Below the pieces are notes generated by a model. The model was given only the letters and a program-made list of their open reading frames with translations. It had not been told where the DNA came from and did no database searches. The translations under genes and the position numbers were made by a program. A stretch of DNA of 64,000 bases from Euonymus europaeus (taxonomy: Eukaryota > Streptophyta > Magnoliopsida > Celastrales > Celastraceae): positions 20,754,022 through 20,818,021 of the forward strand of contig OY756967.1 of assembly GCA_963580455.1 (NCBI GenBank), in the 5' to 3' direction. Positions 25,265-37,800 of this stretch are shown one piece after another. The stretch's first letter is position 1; each line of letters starts with the position of its first letter.

Positions 25265-28134
25265 TCACAGGGCTGTGCTGTCATCAAGCATTGACGCTTC
25301 CTCCTGGTGATTTGGGGTATACTTCGCCATAAGTTGAGACAGTTCAGCATCAAACTCCTTCTCCAGCTGAACCTCTTCCTCCCAATACCTCTTCTTCATA
25401 GCAACCATCTTATCCTCGCGTACTTTTATTAACTTATCCCTCTCGGCCGCAAAATTTTCCATCTCCTTTTCTTGTCCTTGTATGAAATTCTCAATCTCCT
25501 CCCCCCTAAGCCAGAGTGACGTGTTAAAAGACTACAACAATAATATAGCAGACCCATCTCATATTTGCATAATTGTACATGTACATGTTTTCTGCATAAC
25601 AACTGCAAGGAGTTTAATAACAACTGTATACCTGCGTTTGTAGTCGTCTGAATCGGAAGGATTTACATTCAACTTCTTCACCTTCTCACGCTCCTCTTGC
25701 TGCAGCTTCTCAAAATCTTCCTCTTGTGCATCCCTCGCTTCATGAATAGCTCTGATTTGGTCTTTGAAGAATTGCTCTTGGTAATCCATCTTAGGGAGGA
25801 AGAATCATAGTTAGTTTAACCATGTGAAAATAGAAAGTCAACCAAAATTCTCAATAAAGTATGGAGCAGAGAGGAAGATGCATACTTCAACTGAAATACT
25901 CTCAGATATAAATTCTTTTATAGGAAATAAATATCGACTTCCGAGCAACACAAAACAGCTACTCAATGTGAATGCAACCCTAGTCCAATAATCTAACTCA
26001 AAAGCCATTGAAGCAAATTTTACAAAATGATGGTATGATGCATCCTATTCCTATTGTGCACAAGCTGTCTAGAAAATAGATTAGATATGTTGTACTAAAT
26101 AAAAGTCCATGTTTAAGACAAAAGCTATATTCTCGTTTCCCTAAAATTGTCATTAGAAAATTAAAGAAGCAAATGAAGCGTAATAATTTTTGTCCACCAA
26201 CAGCACCGTAGTATTACCTCTTCCTTGTTTTGCTGTTGCTGAATTTTGGTCCTCTGTTTAACAATGCGGTTCTCTTCCACAGTTTTTCGCAGCTTCGCAC
26301 TAACTATACCGAAAGATTCTTCAAGAGCCTTTGAATGTCTCTGTTCTCGAGCAACCCTGTTTCTCAACCAGACCAGCTGCTGATTATCTTCACTCATTTG
26401 TTTTATTTGTTTCACAACCATTTCTTGGTAAGACTTGATGTCATACTTCAACCTAGACTTGCCTAATTGAAATCACAGTATGTCAAACACAGAGATCATT
26501 GTGTGACAAAAAATAATAATATTAAAGAGAGAACAAACAAATGTTAGCTCCAAGGTCAGTCATATGAACAAACCACATGTATGGAAAATATTCCATTACC
26601 AACAAATAAACAAAGGTGCAAAAAAGGAAAGGAGCAGGGTAGAAACCTTGAGAATGCTGGTTGAAGTACTCCAGATCTTCCTTCACAGCCAGGTAACCAT
26701 AAAGTTGCCGTTTTCCACCTGGATAAAATAGAGCCCTGCGATTACTATCCCAAGCATTCCTGTCTGTACCTTCTCCAACAAAATGTTTGTGCAAACGCTC
26801 AGCCTCTAAATAGCCCCGGGCAGAACTCTCAAAAATTAGAAGACTCATCCCACGATGCCCCTGTGGACCATAAGAGTGCCTAGCCTTCACTGCATCATAT
26901 GGATTGAAGTAGTTAAGAAGCTCTTGATTGCCCATCCCAATCCACTGAAATCCAACACAAAGGAAGTTTAGAAAATATTACCATATAGATATTTGCTTGT
27001 AGGGATTAAAAAATTAATTTGTTTTTGGAAACATCATTCCAAGGTTCTAAAAAGAGGGAGAAAACAGTAACATATTTATTCCCCAAGGAAGGGATAGTAG
27101 CAGAAGAAGATAGATTAAACCTTATCATTTTCGTCTTGTTCAAGCTTTGTATTCATAATGACAACCATGGGCGGCCAAACTATCAAATGATCTCTCTCCT
27201 CATCAAGTAGACCTTTCCATTTGCCAAATACTTCACCAGCTGGAATTACTGCTGTTCCCTTCCTGTGCAATTCCTCTTCCAAGAGCTCTGCTAGTTCTCT
27301 GTGAAGCTTCACCCTTTGCGAGCCCTTTGTTTTTGCATGAGTCATCAGGGGCTGTAGACCTCGGTACCAGTCAATGGCACCTGGACCACCCTGGCATGCG
27401 GGACAATGCCACTGCCTCTCTGGTTCATTGATCTCTTCGACACTTAAACCATCCAAGCTTTCAAAGAACTTCCTGAACCATTTGCTCTTCTTGCGAGTTT
27501 CATGGCTCTTTTGACTTGAGTCTGAATCAAATCCATCACTTAGCAAATCATCATCACTATCGTCCATGCCCTCAGATTCGTCATCATATTTATCATCATC
27601 GTTGTCCTCCCCATTCTTGGGGCAGACCTCAGTATCATCAAATTCTTTCCCATGGGTTTCTTCGGATGGGATTATGCGAGATCTAGATTGCCAATTCCAT
27701 CCGTGCTCTAGAGGAGGGGGAATAGCAGCTTGAGGGGGCACATAATTGTTCCCAAAATCCCTGTTGGATGATTGTGGCCTCAGATTTCCTCTACCAGTGT
27801 ACATCCTCGAATCAGCAGTTTGTGTTTGCCAAGGAGTGCCAGAGGCCCGTCCTGAACCTGCATTACCTCTCATGCCTATCTTCTGAACATCTGGATGGCT
27901 CCATGCTTTAGGATTGGAATTCTGAGAGTTCCAGGGTTTTGCAGAACTGCTTCCAGCTTTGTTCTTGGCCTTCTTAGAGTAAACTGCCCATGGGCCATCA
28001 GCTTGCTCAGAATCCAGGTTGATATCTGCTACGTCATTAGTCAACTGCTCAACATTGGTACTAGAGGTTGCAGATACAGATTTCCCCCTAGACAATGGGT
28101 TACTGCTAGTACCTGTCCCTCTTCTTGAACTCAT
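25265..28134 (-). CDS. SGS3: SUPPRESSOR OF GENE SILENCING 3 homologue
   Basis: Five coding exons join in phase to 651 aa: 27121-28134, 26647-26944, 26218-26462, 25632-25789 and 25265-25505. SGS3 binds and stabilises RISC-cleaved RNA and hands it to RDR6 for double-stranded RNA synthesis in cytoplasmic siRNA bodies, which is needed for tasiRNA production and antiviral silencing. The N-terminal 150 residues are low-complexity and Gly/Ser/Asn-rich, and an acidic Asp/Glu/Ser stretch spans about 165-205. The zf-XS zinc finger is at 243-285 (WHCPACQGGPGAIDWY...HRELAE), the XS domain at about 302-430 (IVWPPMVVIMNT, NQELLNYF, ARHSYGPQGHRGMS), and a coiled coil fills about 450-640. Known SGS3 proteins run about 600-650 aa. 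MSSRR at 28134 was preferred to an in-frame upstream triplet because AAG-ATG follows a good 3' splice site. Confidence 0.96.
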
Positions 28135-28137
28135 CTT

Positions 28138-28739
28138 CTGAATCAGCATTTAAAACAATTTTCAGGTAGACTTTATCATATGACACACAAAATGAAGAAA
28201 AAAAAATTTACAGCCACAAACTTGTTGGCCAAAAGGCAAACATTCTTTCAGGCAATACCATGTGATAATTTCGAAAACAAAACAACAAGAACTTCAAATC
28301 CATAAACTCGATGCCAAGAAGGCAAACAAATAGACATTCAAGATCCATATCGGAGGCAGAAAGAACTAAGGCCAAATGTGGCACCAAAAACCCCTGAAAC
28401 CATGAAAGTAAAACGCACATAGGGGCACGGAGTAGATCATGCAAATAAATTTTCATGTTAATAAACATTTGCAACCACATAACCAAGAGAATATCCTCCA
28501 TGTTAAACATGAATATCATACAAAAGCTAAGAACACGAAGAACTAACAAAATAACGAGCATTCAGACTTAAAAATCCACATGTAATGTCTTCTTTTCCAA
28601 TCAAAAAATCCACATATAATGTCAACTAATCTAAAAAATGAGAGATCCGCAGTCGACTTCTACTACAGAAAGATGTATCACGATCATCGCTTCACTAGAA
28701 ATGCACAGAAGAAAAAGAACGCAAGAGTTAGGGTTTTAC
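28138..28739 (-). other. Predicted 5' UTR intron of SGS3
   Basis: On the minus strand, AGCAG followed by GTAAAACCC at 28739 offers a donor, and GATTCAG just before AAGATG offers an acceptor at 28138. This would place a short non-coding first exon to the right of 28739. A TTAGGGTTT telo-box-like word lies at 28729-28736, just inside the intron. The intron is inferred from splice signals only. Confidence 0.55.
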
Positions 28740-29559
28740 CTGCTATGACTGTTTGGCTTTACTGGCTGAGGGTACTGATAGTGATTGCGACGAGAGACCC
28801 TGATTATATACCACGCTCCGCCTTCATCTTCTGCTTATTTGCATTTAGGTAGCTAAGGTTTGGCGTAATTACAATGTTTACCCATCTCCCTCCTCCAAAT
28901 TTGTCAAAAAGTACACTAATTTACATCTAATTGTGTTTTAAGGGTTTCCTAAAATAGGGGTGTTCAACATTTTACCCCACCTAATTTCTTATGCATATTA
29001 AATGGAGTTGAATTCAAATCCAAAGTCCAGACTCAAATACTAAAAATTGATAAATATTTGTTTTATTATATTATAATGAAATCCATTTTTAGAGAGGGCT
29101 CGCGAGTATTATTGTAACATTTTTTTAGTTTAATTTGGAAATTGGTTATAGTTAAAGCATATGGTGGAATGTGTGGAACAAATTTAGAGAGCACCACTAT
29201 CGTTATGTTTGGTTCACAGCGGGAAAGCGAACGGAAACAAAAACGGGAAGAGAACGGGAATGAGAATGAGAACATGAATTTTTTCCCGTATTTGGTTGGT
29301 AAAAGAATTGTAATAAAAATTTTGTATTCTTATGTTTGGTAAGCAAAATTTATTGAGAAATAAGAATGAGAATTGTTGTCAAAATACTATATTATCCCTC
29401 ATCTACATGATCCAACGCTCAAAATTTGTTTATAAGGGCAAAAATGCAATTTGAACATTTTTGACAATTCTCATTCCGGACAAAATTGTCCATTCCTTGA
29501 GGAGATTTAGGAATAGAGAATTCCTCAATAAAACCATTCACTATACTACCTTATTTTAA

Positions 29560-29680
29560 TGAGAATATATATTTTTTTAAAAAATAATTGAAGGATGAGA
29601 TTCGAACTTGAAATTTGATATTAGACATGATTCAATTCGCCAACCGAACTTTGTAGGTTGGTTTTAATGAACAATAGAGA
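29560..29680 (-). mobile_element. Possible short tRNA-derived SINE fragment
   Basis: On the minus strand a GTTCGGTTGGCGAATTG word (A-box-like) is followed by CAAGTTCGAATCTC (B-box-like) about 30 bases on, then an A/T-rich tail near 29563-29585. The spacing fits a tRNA-derived element, but the piece is too short to assign to a family. Confidence 0.35.
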
Positions 29681-29812
29681 TATGTTTAAACAACACATTA
29701 TTAAATTAAAATTATTGACTGTGCCAGGAAAGATGACAAAAGTCCCCTAGAAAAAGACACTGTTCGTGAGTGAAAAAGTGGATACGACGAGAACGCGCCG
29801 GCCAAGCCATTG

Positions 29813-30181
29813 ATGACGGTGGTCCGATTAATCTACGACCACATTATTATTGACGGCCTCAGCTTCGATCTCACCGAACCAGGTAGTGTTGTCGATTCCT
29901 TCAAAATCCCCGAACTCATGCGGGTAGTGGCACCTCAATCGCTATTTCATCGATCAATTCGATGTTTTTTCCCTCTGTTTGTCAATACCCACAACACAAA
30001 AAATGCACAGTTTTCTTTAGATTTTCACGACCTAGAGAGCAGGGTAGCAACAAAAATATTGAAAAAGAAACAGAATTTAATTTTTGACGATGACCCATTT
30101 CAGATAATGCCTCTCGTTTGGTTCCTTGGAAAATTGGCGAAATCAGAAGAATATTGCATTGTTAAATCAATTTTGGAGTAA
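29813..30181 (+). other. Orphan open frame of 122 codons, coding status unknown
   Basis: From ATG at 29813 the frame reads MTVVRLIYDHIIIDGLSF and stays open to 30181. Its first 40 codons have higher GC content than the surroundings. I recognise no domain, signal peptide or membrane segment. It may be a fragment of a decayed gene, since random frames of this size occur in this window. Expression evidence or homologues would be needed to call it a gene. Confidence 0.2.
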
Positions 30182-30473
30182 TTTGGAAAATTGTGTGATT
30201 TTCAATGCTAGAGATAAAATCATCATAATCAAGATACTAGAAGAAGAGAAAATATCAAGATAAAAGGAGAGTTTTGAGTTTCAAATATAGAATATGCCTT
30301 TCTATTCTCCTCTACATCCATTATTTGTTTGTCAATTTATTTTCTAGTATAAATGATCTCATTATATTCACCCTCAAATAGCTATATAGTACCTAATTTA
30401 AGACCGTCCGTAATTTAAGGCCATAAATTAAGAAGAGAATTTTCATATATATATATATATATATGAAAATATA

Positions 30474-31941
30474 TTATAGTAGGGCCATTTGTTTGATATT
30501 GATAGGATAGCAGTCAGATTGTGAGCCTGCATAAGCCCTTTGAGCAAGAATCCTGTTCAAAGCTTGTGTTGGATGGTAAGCATCCCAGAACATGTATTGG
30601 TCTCTGTTGGAGCATGGAAATGAATATGGAAGACAGGTTATTTGTCCTCGGTTCCTCCCAATTCCACAACATCCTCTATCTGTAACCCTAAATCCTGCAT
30701 GTATGCAAACACATTATTAATTAATTAATTACCACTAAAGAACACATCCAAAATCAATTGAAAAAAAAAACTATGATTACCATAGGCACTAGGGTTGCCA
30801 ATTATGTCACTGAAAGCTCCATAAGTGTTTCCATAAACAAAGATGGTGCCACTGTGATTCCTATTCAGCTGATCAACAAGGGCTCTAAGCTTCACATTGA
30901 ATATTTGAACCAAATTGTTAACAAATTCTACACATTTCCCTGGAGGGGCAAGCCCAGTAGCTATCATGTTTGGCATGCAACCAATAGGACCAATTCCTAC
31001 CAAAAAAAACTTTCCAAGTCCAAATCCATGCAGTGTCTGCAAAATTAACAAATTTTTAAACCTCAATTGTCAGAACCAAACAAATTTTTTTATTTGTTTA
31101 AAATGGAGTATCAACAATCTATATATATATTTACCAATATTTGTGTAGTGAATTTGTTGATGAGAAGGTCAGCAAAATCATTGGGGTTGTAAGTGAAGCT
31201 GCTGGTGTAAATGGAAGGCAAGAGATAGTTATTTAGATAGTCATTGCTACCAAGTACCACCATCACGAGTGACTTTGCCAAATATTGGCTCAATTCCTTG
31301 TCATTCATTAGGGTTTTCAACTGGGTTAATGTGATCTCAAAGTTCTGCACTTGTCGCCTGAAATTGTATCGATCGCCCTGCACCATAACAAACCCTAAAT
31401 TAATGATCTACAATCGATCACAATCAAAGGTTAATTTGAAGATAATCGACGTAATAAATCAGGAGAGGACTGTTACTAAATTTAATCCGGTCTCGTCAAG
31501 AATCCCAGCAGCAGCAGAAGCATAGTTCACACCGTGAACTATGTCTTTTCCGCCTGTGCTACTGGAAGAAGAAGTTGTAGCAAAGGATGGAAGTAGTGGT
31601 ATACCTAACAAATCATCTGCAAAAAATGGTCTACTACATATATAATCATTGAAATCATATAAGAATTAAATAAATATTAATTAAGTGCATTGCTTACTTA
31701 ATGAGTCAATTAGGTTTTCACCATTGCAGAACCTCCCTGTAGGGCCTCCATTGAAATCAATGCCATAAGGCACATAATTTGCCTTTGCTAGTGAATTGAG
31801 ATAGTTGTTGTTTCCATTGTCCGCCAATGAATCCCCAAACACAAACATGGATGAAAACTGTGGTGATGATCCCATCACACCAGCTACCATGAAAGCAAAA
31901 CCAATTGTGCCAAGCAAATTCAGTAACTTAACCACCATCAT
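30474..31941 (-). CDS. GDSL esterase/lipase, secreted
   Basis: Five exons join in phase to 367 aa: 31698-31941, 31477-31616, 31135-31377, 30781-31036 and 30474-30694. An N-terminal hydrophobic stretch of about 24 residues (LLNLLGTIGFAFMVAGVMG) looks like a signal peptide, so the enzyme probably enters the secretory pathway. Block I FVFGDSLADNGNNN supplies the catalytic Ser38. GRFCNGENLIDSL and GVNYASAAAGI form block II. VVLGSNDYLNNY is block III with its Asn. FFLVGIGPIGCMPN follows, and WDAYHPTQALN near the C-terminus gives catalytic Asp332 and His335. The whole SGNH set is present. Plant members hydrolyse various acyl esters, but the substrate cannot be read from sequence. Two adjacent ATGs (31941 and 31938) could start translation. 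Confidence 0.94.
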
Positions 31942-32739
31942 AGTGGGTTTTTTCTCTATAAATTACAAGCACTGGGTTTTGGTCCAGTTTAATAAAGAGC
32001 TAGGTTTCTTGTTGAAACAGAAAAGCTAGAAAGGCAAAACAAGAAAAGCTAGAAACGGTTTTGGATCATCAGCAGCAGTTGCACATATGTGTGGTTTCTT
32101 GGCCTTGTTTTGCTCCTGGTTTCTGGCATGCCAATCACCCTTTTTTGTAATTCAAGGAAGGTTGGCACATTTATTTCCAATGTTCCACACTCCCACATCA
32201 AATACATACATACATACATATATATATATGTGTGTGTGTGTATAAATGTGTCAACTTGCTAGCATGGGACTTTTGGGACAGTAACCAATCCAAGACCATT
32301 AATATCGGTCATCGAAGTCGAGCTCATTCATGTTTATATGTGTCAGTGGAGTTGTACAGTGGACGGTGCAGCCCCATTCTATACAGCCCAATATAAGCAG
32401 ACAGGGTACCAATACTCACCCATGGATAGCAACATTAACTTTTAAAGGGCAACGACTACTAACCCAAAGCCTTTGAAGGCTCTAGCATCTGTTAACCACG
32501 AACGTGCATTGATGGTTAATGTCACGTGGATTGAGATAAAATGAGGTTGGAAATTGGGTAGGTAGCATTACTCTTAAACTATGGCAATTCGTAAGGTTAA
32601 TGTTGCAGAAAACCCTCATAACTCTAGGATAGTGTTGCATGTAGTCGGCCTAAGAGATTTTGATCATTGGCAAGTAACTAAAGTCTACAAAGACATCCAT
32701 GAAAAATTTGAGTCGTTAGAAGAAGTTGCTCCTATGTCG
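31942..32739. other. Region upstream of the GDSL gene
   Basis: It contains the presumed GDSL promoter and a CATA/TA/TG compound microsatellite at 32205-32240. No gene was recognised. The 32640-32739 part may be the far end of the LINE remnant. Confidence 0.5.
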
Positions 32740-33262
32740 TGATCAGTATGTTACTTAAGAAGGATAGTTTGATGATATGCCACAATAATTTATCCACTGC
32801 AGGCTGAAATGGAGAAATAGGATAAGCCAAAATTTTGTCAACATCAAAAGATCGAAGAAGATGACTCACTTTGTCTACATGCAGCCCATGAAGAACCATT
32901 TGCAACCAATTATTAATGATGACACAGGTGCCCAGTATTGTTTCTCAATTAGGGGGTGTAATTGGTCTTAAGGAATAAGGACTAAGAAGCCAAGGATCAA
33001 TTCCAAGTCTAATTGCATAACCACTTCCAACACGCCATTAAACCCCTCGCTTAACCAGTGGAATCGTACTCCATATGCTCCTCCATGCAAAAGATGGATT
33101 GTTCCAAGAGTTGCATTCATAACTTTCCCATTTCTAAAATATCGAGACTTATAAACTCGGGCTACTAAAGAGGAAGGACAATCAAGTATTCACCCCAATT
33201 TTTTAGCCAACAAGACATCATTGAAACTCTCAATGTGACAAAAACCCAGACTGCCATTTATA
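32740..33262 (-). mobile_element. Degenerate L1-type LINE, 3' part of ORF2
   Basis: Reading the minus strand leftwards from 33262 gives, across frame breaks, segments typical of the plant LINE reverse transcriptase C-terminus: GFCHIESFNDVLLAKKLG, SSLVARVYKSRYF, AWRSIWSTIPLVKRG, WRVGSGYAIRLGIDPWL and ISPFQPAVDKLLWH. In-frame stops (near 33204 and in the KRG segment) and at least one frameshift near 33100 show that it is dead. No RT core or endonuclease is nearby, so it is a 5'-truncated and eroded copy. Confidence 0.8.
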
Positions 33263-34047
33263 CAAAAGGGAGAATACTGACTATCAAATATATATCTTTT
33301 TTTTATATAAATAATATGGAAACCAAGAATTCTGAAACTTGTACAAGTTTCATTCAAGGTAATATATTTAATAGGGCTTATATTTTAAAAATAAATAAAT
33401 TTATATAAGTTTTTTTTAGAATATAATAGTATCGTCAGAAGACTCCCAAAAGAGAATAAACTCCTGAAGGAGAGAACACTCCACAGTTGTAGATAAAACC
33501 CCCACAAGATGAGGATAAAATCATTATTCATATAGGGGATAATACCAGTCAAAATAACATAAAAAATACCAAAAATTGGAAGAAAATTAGATCAATGATA
33601 GCGGATATATAACACCCCAAAAGGTATAGATTGAGAAAAGTCTGCCACCATCACAGCATATTTGAAGACGAGCGTCTGAAAATGCAAGATTTGTTCTATA
33701 AGTTGTACCCAAAGCCAGATTTGAGGTCATAAGATCTCTAATCAAAACAAAGAACCAATTTCCCTCAAATATGCACAAAACACCAACCATATCACCCCAA
33801 GCTAAAAGTTTATTGAAATGAAAAGAAACATACACATAAACATAAATGAAAGATTGGAGGAGGAGATGGTGACTTTTGTTTCAGAGAGACGAGAGAGAAA
33901 CGAGAGTTGGGGATATAAAACTATAATGAATTATAAGTTGTCAAATAAATTCTCAAGTGTTTTGTGATATTTTAAAATACACGTTAGTTTATACTTAATA
34001 ATTTACTATCAACTAATGTATTTTCCAAATAAACTTGTTGGTTTGAG
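33263..34047. other. Intergenic DNA between LINE and SINE remnants
   Basis: The sequence is AT-rich with no recognised gene. A minus-strand frame at 33587-33835 has no family resemblance. Confidence 0.5.
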
Positions 34048-34270
34048 GGTTTTTTTTTTCCTTTATCTCTCACGAGGTATTCTGGGTAGGCCCCAACTAT
34101 GGAAGATACCTTTAAGCCTGTATCACGTCCAGACTAATTTCTGCTCGCATCGGGCTGACCCAATTAAGGAATAAAGTGCTGACCAACAAAATATCCCATA
34201 AGAAATTATGGATCGAACCCCCGACCTCTCTTAAAGTATGAAAACGTCGAAATCACTCACATCAATCCAT
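34048..34270 (-). mobile_element. tRNA-derived SINE with poly(A) tail
   Basis: On the minus strand the piece contains GAGGTCGGGGGTTCGATCC, a good Pol III B box, near 34225. It then runs through GTCAGCCCGATGCGAGCAG and GTCTGGACGTGATACAGG and ends in GATAAAGG plus about eleven A residues at 34051-34061. An internal tRNA-like promoter with a 3' A tail is the expected SINE layout. The A box at the 5' end is weak. Confidence 0.65.
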
Positions 34271-34822
34271 GTTAATTGAGGCTTTTATTTTTTATTCTAG
34301 AGACTTACGTGACCGTATATGACGTACCGTATTTGGTAAAGTGTTTTACCAAAATCTTATGTACAATTTATTTAAAAAATGGAATTTTGTCTATAAAGGG
34401 CAATTACGTAATTGAGTACGAACACAGTACTGAACCTTCAATTAAAAATAAAAAGATCCGTCTCTCCCCTCTCCCACCTCTAAACCGACCCTCGCGATTT
34501 CCCAAAAAATAATAACTATTAAAAAATAGAGCAATTTTTTTAACCTCTGCTAGTATTATTTATTGGACAACAAACAAAAACAGCCTGATTGATTGAATCA
34601 TGGTCGTGAAATCAGAGGCTCCACAGAGTCGCTGAAAACCCTAATACCGAACGTTTGTTTTTCCCTCCATCATTCTACCATCTCAAATAGCTACCCGCTC
34701 TCTTTGTCTTTATCTCAACATCTTTTTTCGTCATCAGATCTGATAGCCTTGACCTCCAGATCTAGGCCTTCTACGCCGCTTAAGATTCACGCGCCGCAAA
34801 GATTACTTCACGCGCCTCGAAC
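34271..34822. promoter_or_regulatory. Upstream region and leader of the PHD-finger gene
   Basis: No gene lies here. A telo-box word AAAACCCTAA at about 34635-34644 lies 180 bp before the start codon, and CT-rich leader sequence follows. The promoter is placed by position only. Confidence 0.4.
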
Positions 34823-37800
34823 ATGGTGGTGAATGGAAGGCCGTTGAAGAGGATGAAGAGCAGAGTTACGGCGGACCTCCACGACTTCCTAACGTTCCCT
34901 TCGTCAGTTACAGAAGGTTACGGGCCTTTCAGGGTGAACGTTCGGAAGTTCCTGACGGAGCACGCGCTGTTGCCTCCGCCTTCGTCTCTGCTCCCCCACC
35001 TTCTTACGTGGCAGATTTCCTTCCGAGTGGGCGAGCTGACGGCCGGCCCTGAATCGGGACCGACCGTTGTGTGCGTCGACGTGGTCGAGGAGGACGTTGC
35101 CAAATCTAGATCCGTGTACTGCGATCATTGCCGAGTCGTTGGTGAGTTGAATCCTCCGGGTCATACGCCCAATCTCGCTTTTTTCGCCACGCAATTTTTG
35201 TTTTCTCTTTCTCGTTTGGACGCTTCGTTCCCGGTGTCGGTAAATCCTCAAAATGTTTTGATAATATGCCGTTTAAAATCTGAGTATCTAACAACAGAAT
35301 TATATAGAAACACAGTATTGAAATTAACGACTGCAAAACGAGATTTTGGACAAAGATTTTGATATTTATCATGAGAAATATGAGATGAAAGTTTGAGACA
35401 AAGGTAAAGAATGGCGGGACCCATTTTATAATGACTTGTTCCATTCGAATGCGATTTTTTCGAGTTTTAGTCTTGTGGGCCCATTTTTGACAGTGTCTTG
35501 TCCAGCAAGTAAAGCAGCTTTGCAACGTGGCAAATATTGTGGCTGCTCTGCTTTATCTGTTGTCGTTTAATATGACCATACTAAGACCAAATTACCCCTG
35601 TTGGATGGATTAATTACAATCATGCATGTTACCCCTCTTAGAAGTGTATTTATGGCACCTGTGGCTGTAAGTTAGGTGGTCATTCTGTGGCTGAAATAAT
35701 TATTGTAGATTTGTCGTCAACGTAACTTAATGGTTACTGTAAATACGTCTAATGGGTTATGGTAATTATTAAAATTTAAATTCATACATGGTTGTTAATG
35801 TTATTGTGGTTATGGTCTTTATTAATACAAATTTCCTTATAAAAAAAATTGTGAATACTTAGGCTGGAGTGGAAATCCCGTGTGTAGCAAGCGTTACCAT
35901 TTTATAATAAAGGCCGATGGTGCTTCCATTGGTGGATATCACAAGCCATGTGCAGGGTGTGGGGACATTCTGCATTTGTCTGAATCCAGGTGAATTGAAG
36001 ACTTATTTGAAGTATTTATTCTTTTGTGTTTTTTATTGATGTAATTATGTCTTTTAGAAATCTTAATCTGTGTACTGTTAAGGTGTTTATACACAATGTT
36101 GTTCGTAATGTTTTCATGCGGATGAGTATTCTGTCCTGCTACCATAAGAGCGCCTCTAATTGTTTTAAGTTGATTGTTTTGTGATGTTTGTGGCTCTTAT
36201 TATTTACTTTTCTTTCAGGTGTAAGACGTGCAATCATGTAATGACTACGGATGATGTTGAAGATTGGATTTATCAGCAGTTAGAGGACACCACCCATCTG
36301 TTACATGGTGTAATACATGTGAATGGTTATGGGCATCTTCTAAGAGTCAATGGGAGTGAAGGGGGCTCCAGGATTCTTTCTGGGTGTCATATCATGAACT
36401 TTTGGGATCGAATATGCAAAGCTCTTGGAGTCAGGTTAGACTTCTTGGTTGCAATTGAATCTATGGTTTAATGCTTCTTTATCGGATTGTTGAAGAGGTT
36501 AGATTGTGCATTTCCTGTCTTACTTTGTTGGAACTTGGAACCATCTGTCCCAGATTTCCTCTTGGGGAGTTTATATTTGAAAAAGTATTGCAATCGTTCC
36601 TCTCAATTGTCATTGTAATTGAAGATTGTCCCTATTGATTGAAGAGTTTTAATTCAGAGAAGTTCACGTGATCAGCTGTTATCTTGGCATTATATTGACA
36701 CTTTCTGTGTAGGAAATGCTGGAGATGTAGAACATTTTGCTTGATATATTTTATTGAAGCATTCATCTGCTAGGCTGTAATATATATGTACAATAATGGG
36801 ATGTACGTGGGATGTTATGAACATTTTTCTATTGACATAATTTAGCTGTGTATCCTGATGAAAAGGGTTTAGTTATTCTTATACCCTTGAAAAAGAAAAT
36901 GGATATTTATTGTAAGATGTTCATGGAAAGGATTAAGTTGAATTGTCTTAGCTCCTGGCGCTTTCATCTGATTGTTATATTGTTTTAAACTGCTACTGTT
37001 TTTTTTTCTTTTCCTCGCACAAACAGAAAGGTTAGTGTGATGGATGTGTCAAAAAAGTATGGATTGGAATATCGGCTGCTGCATGCAATCACCAAAGGCC
37101 ATCCATGGTATGGTGAATGGGGATATGAATTTGGCTCTGGTAGTTTTGCTCTCACCCTTGATGCCTATAAATCTGCTGTTGAAGCCCTATCTGGCATGCC
37201 ACTATCAGTCTTTCTTACTCAAGGAAAGCAACAGCCCACTCGGTTGCAGGACAGAATCTCACTTTACCAATCATTGTCCGAGCTTCAGGTTGTAAATATT
37301 AGAGAACTATTCAGTTATTTGTTGAGTTTGATCCACACGGTTGACAAGTCTTCATCATGGGTAAATACTACCGGCTTTAAAAGACAAGGTCCATCTGGGA
37401 TCTCTCATACATGGGGTCGGAGTGATATTGAACGTGTAAATGGGGCCATGTTTAGAGTTCTGCGGGCATTGAGTGGGTCCAAGTGGGCAAGTTCACGTGC
37501 TCTTAGAGGGGCTGTTTGTAGAGTAGCTCCTCCCGATCTACTTGATCATTGCTTGAATGAAATAGGAGGTAAGTCAGCTGCTGATGGGATGGTGGTTCAT
37601 ACTCGACGAAATCCTGTTTCTGGTGCTCTAGAGTTCAGGTTAGAAATTGTCATCTTTCTTATATGTTTTGCATTGGCACATACAAATTCAGACAGTTAGC
37701 GCCAGCATTGAAACATTTTCAATTTCTTCTGGAGAAATCTATTCCTTGTTCTTAATTATAAAAATTGTTCTTTCTTTATATCAAATCTGGTTTGTGGATT

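Larger units (their letters stand above)
28740..30473. other. SGS3 upstream region and intergenic DNA
   Basis: The right part of 28740-28900 is the probable SGS3 leader and promoter. The rest has no recognised gene. An open frame at 29813-30181 (122 codons from its ATG) has no known motif. A possible short SINE lies at about 29560-29680. An AT run sits at 30448-30464, just beyond the GDSL stop codon. Confidence 0.5.
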
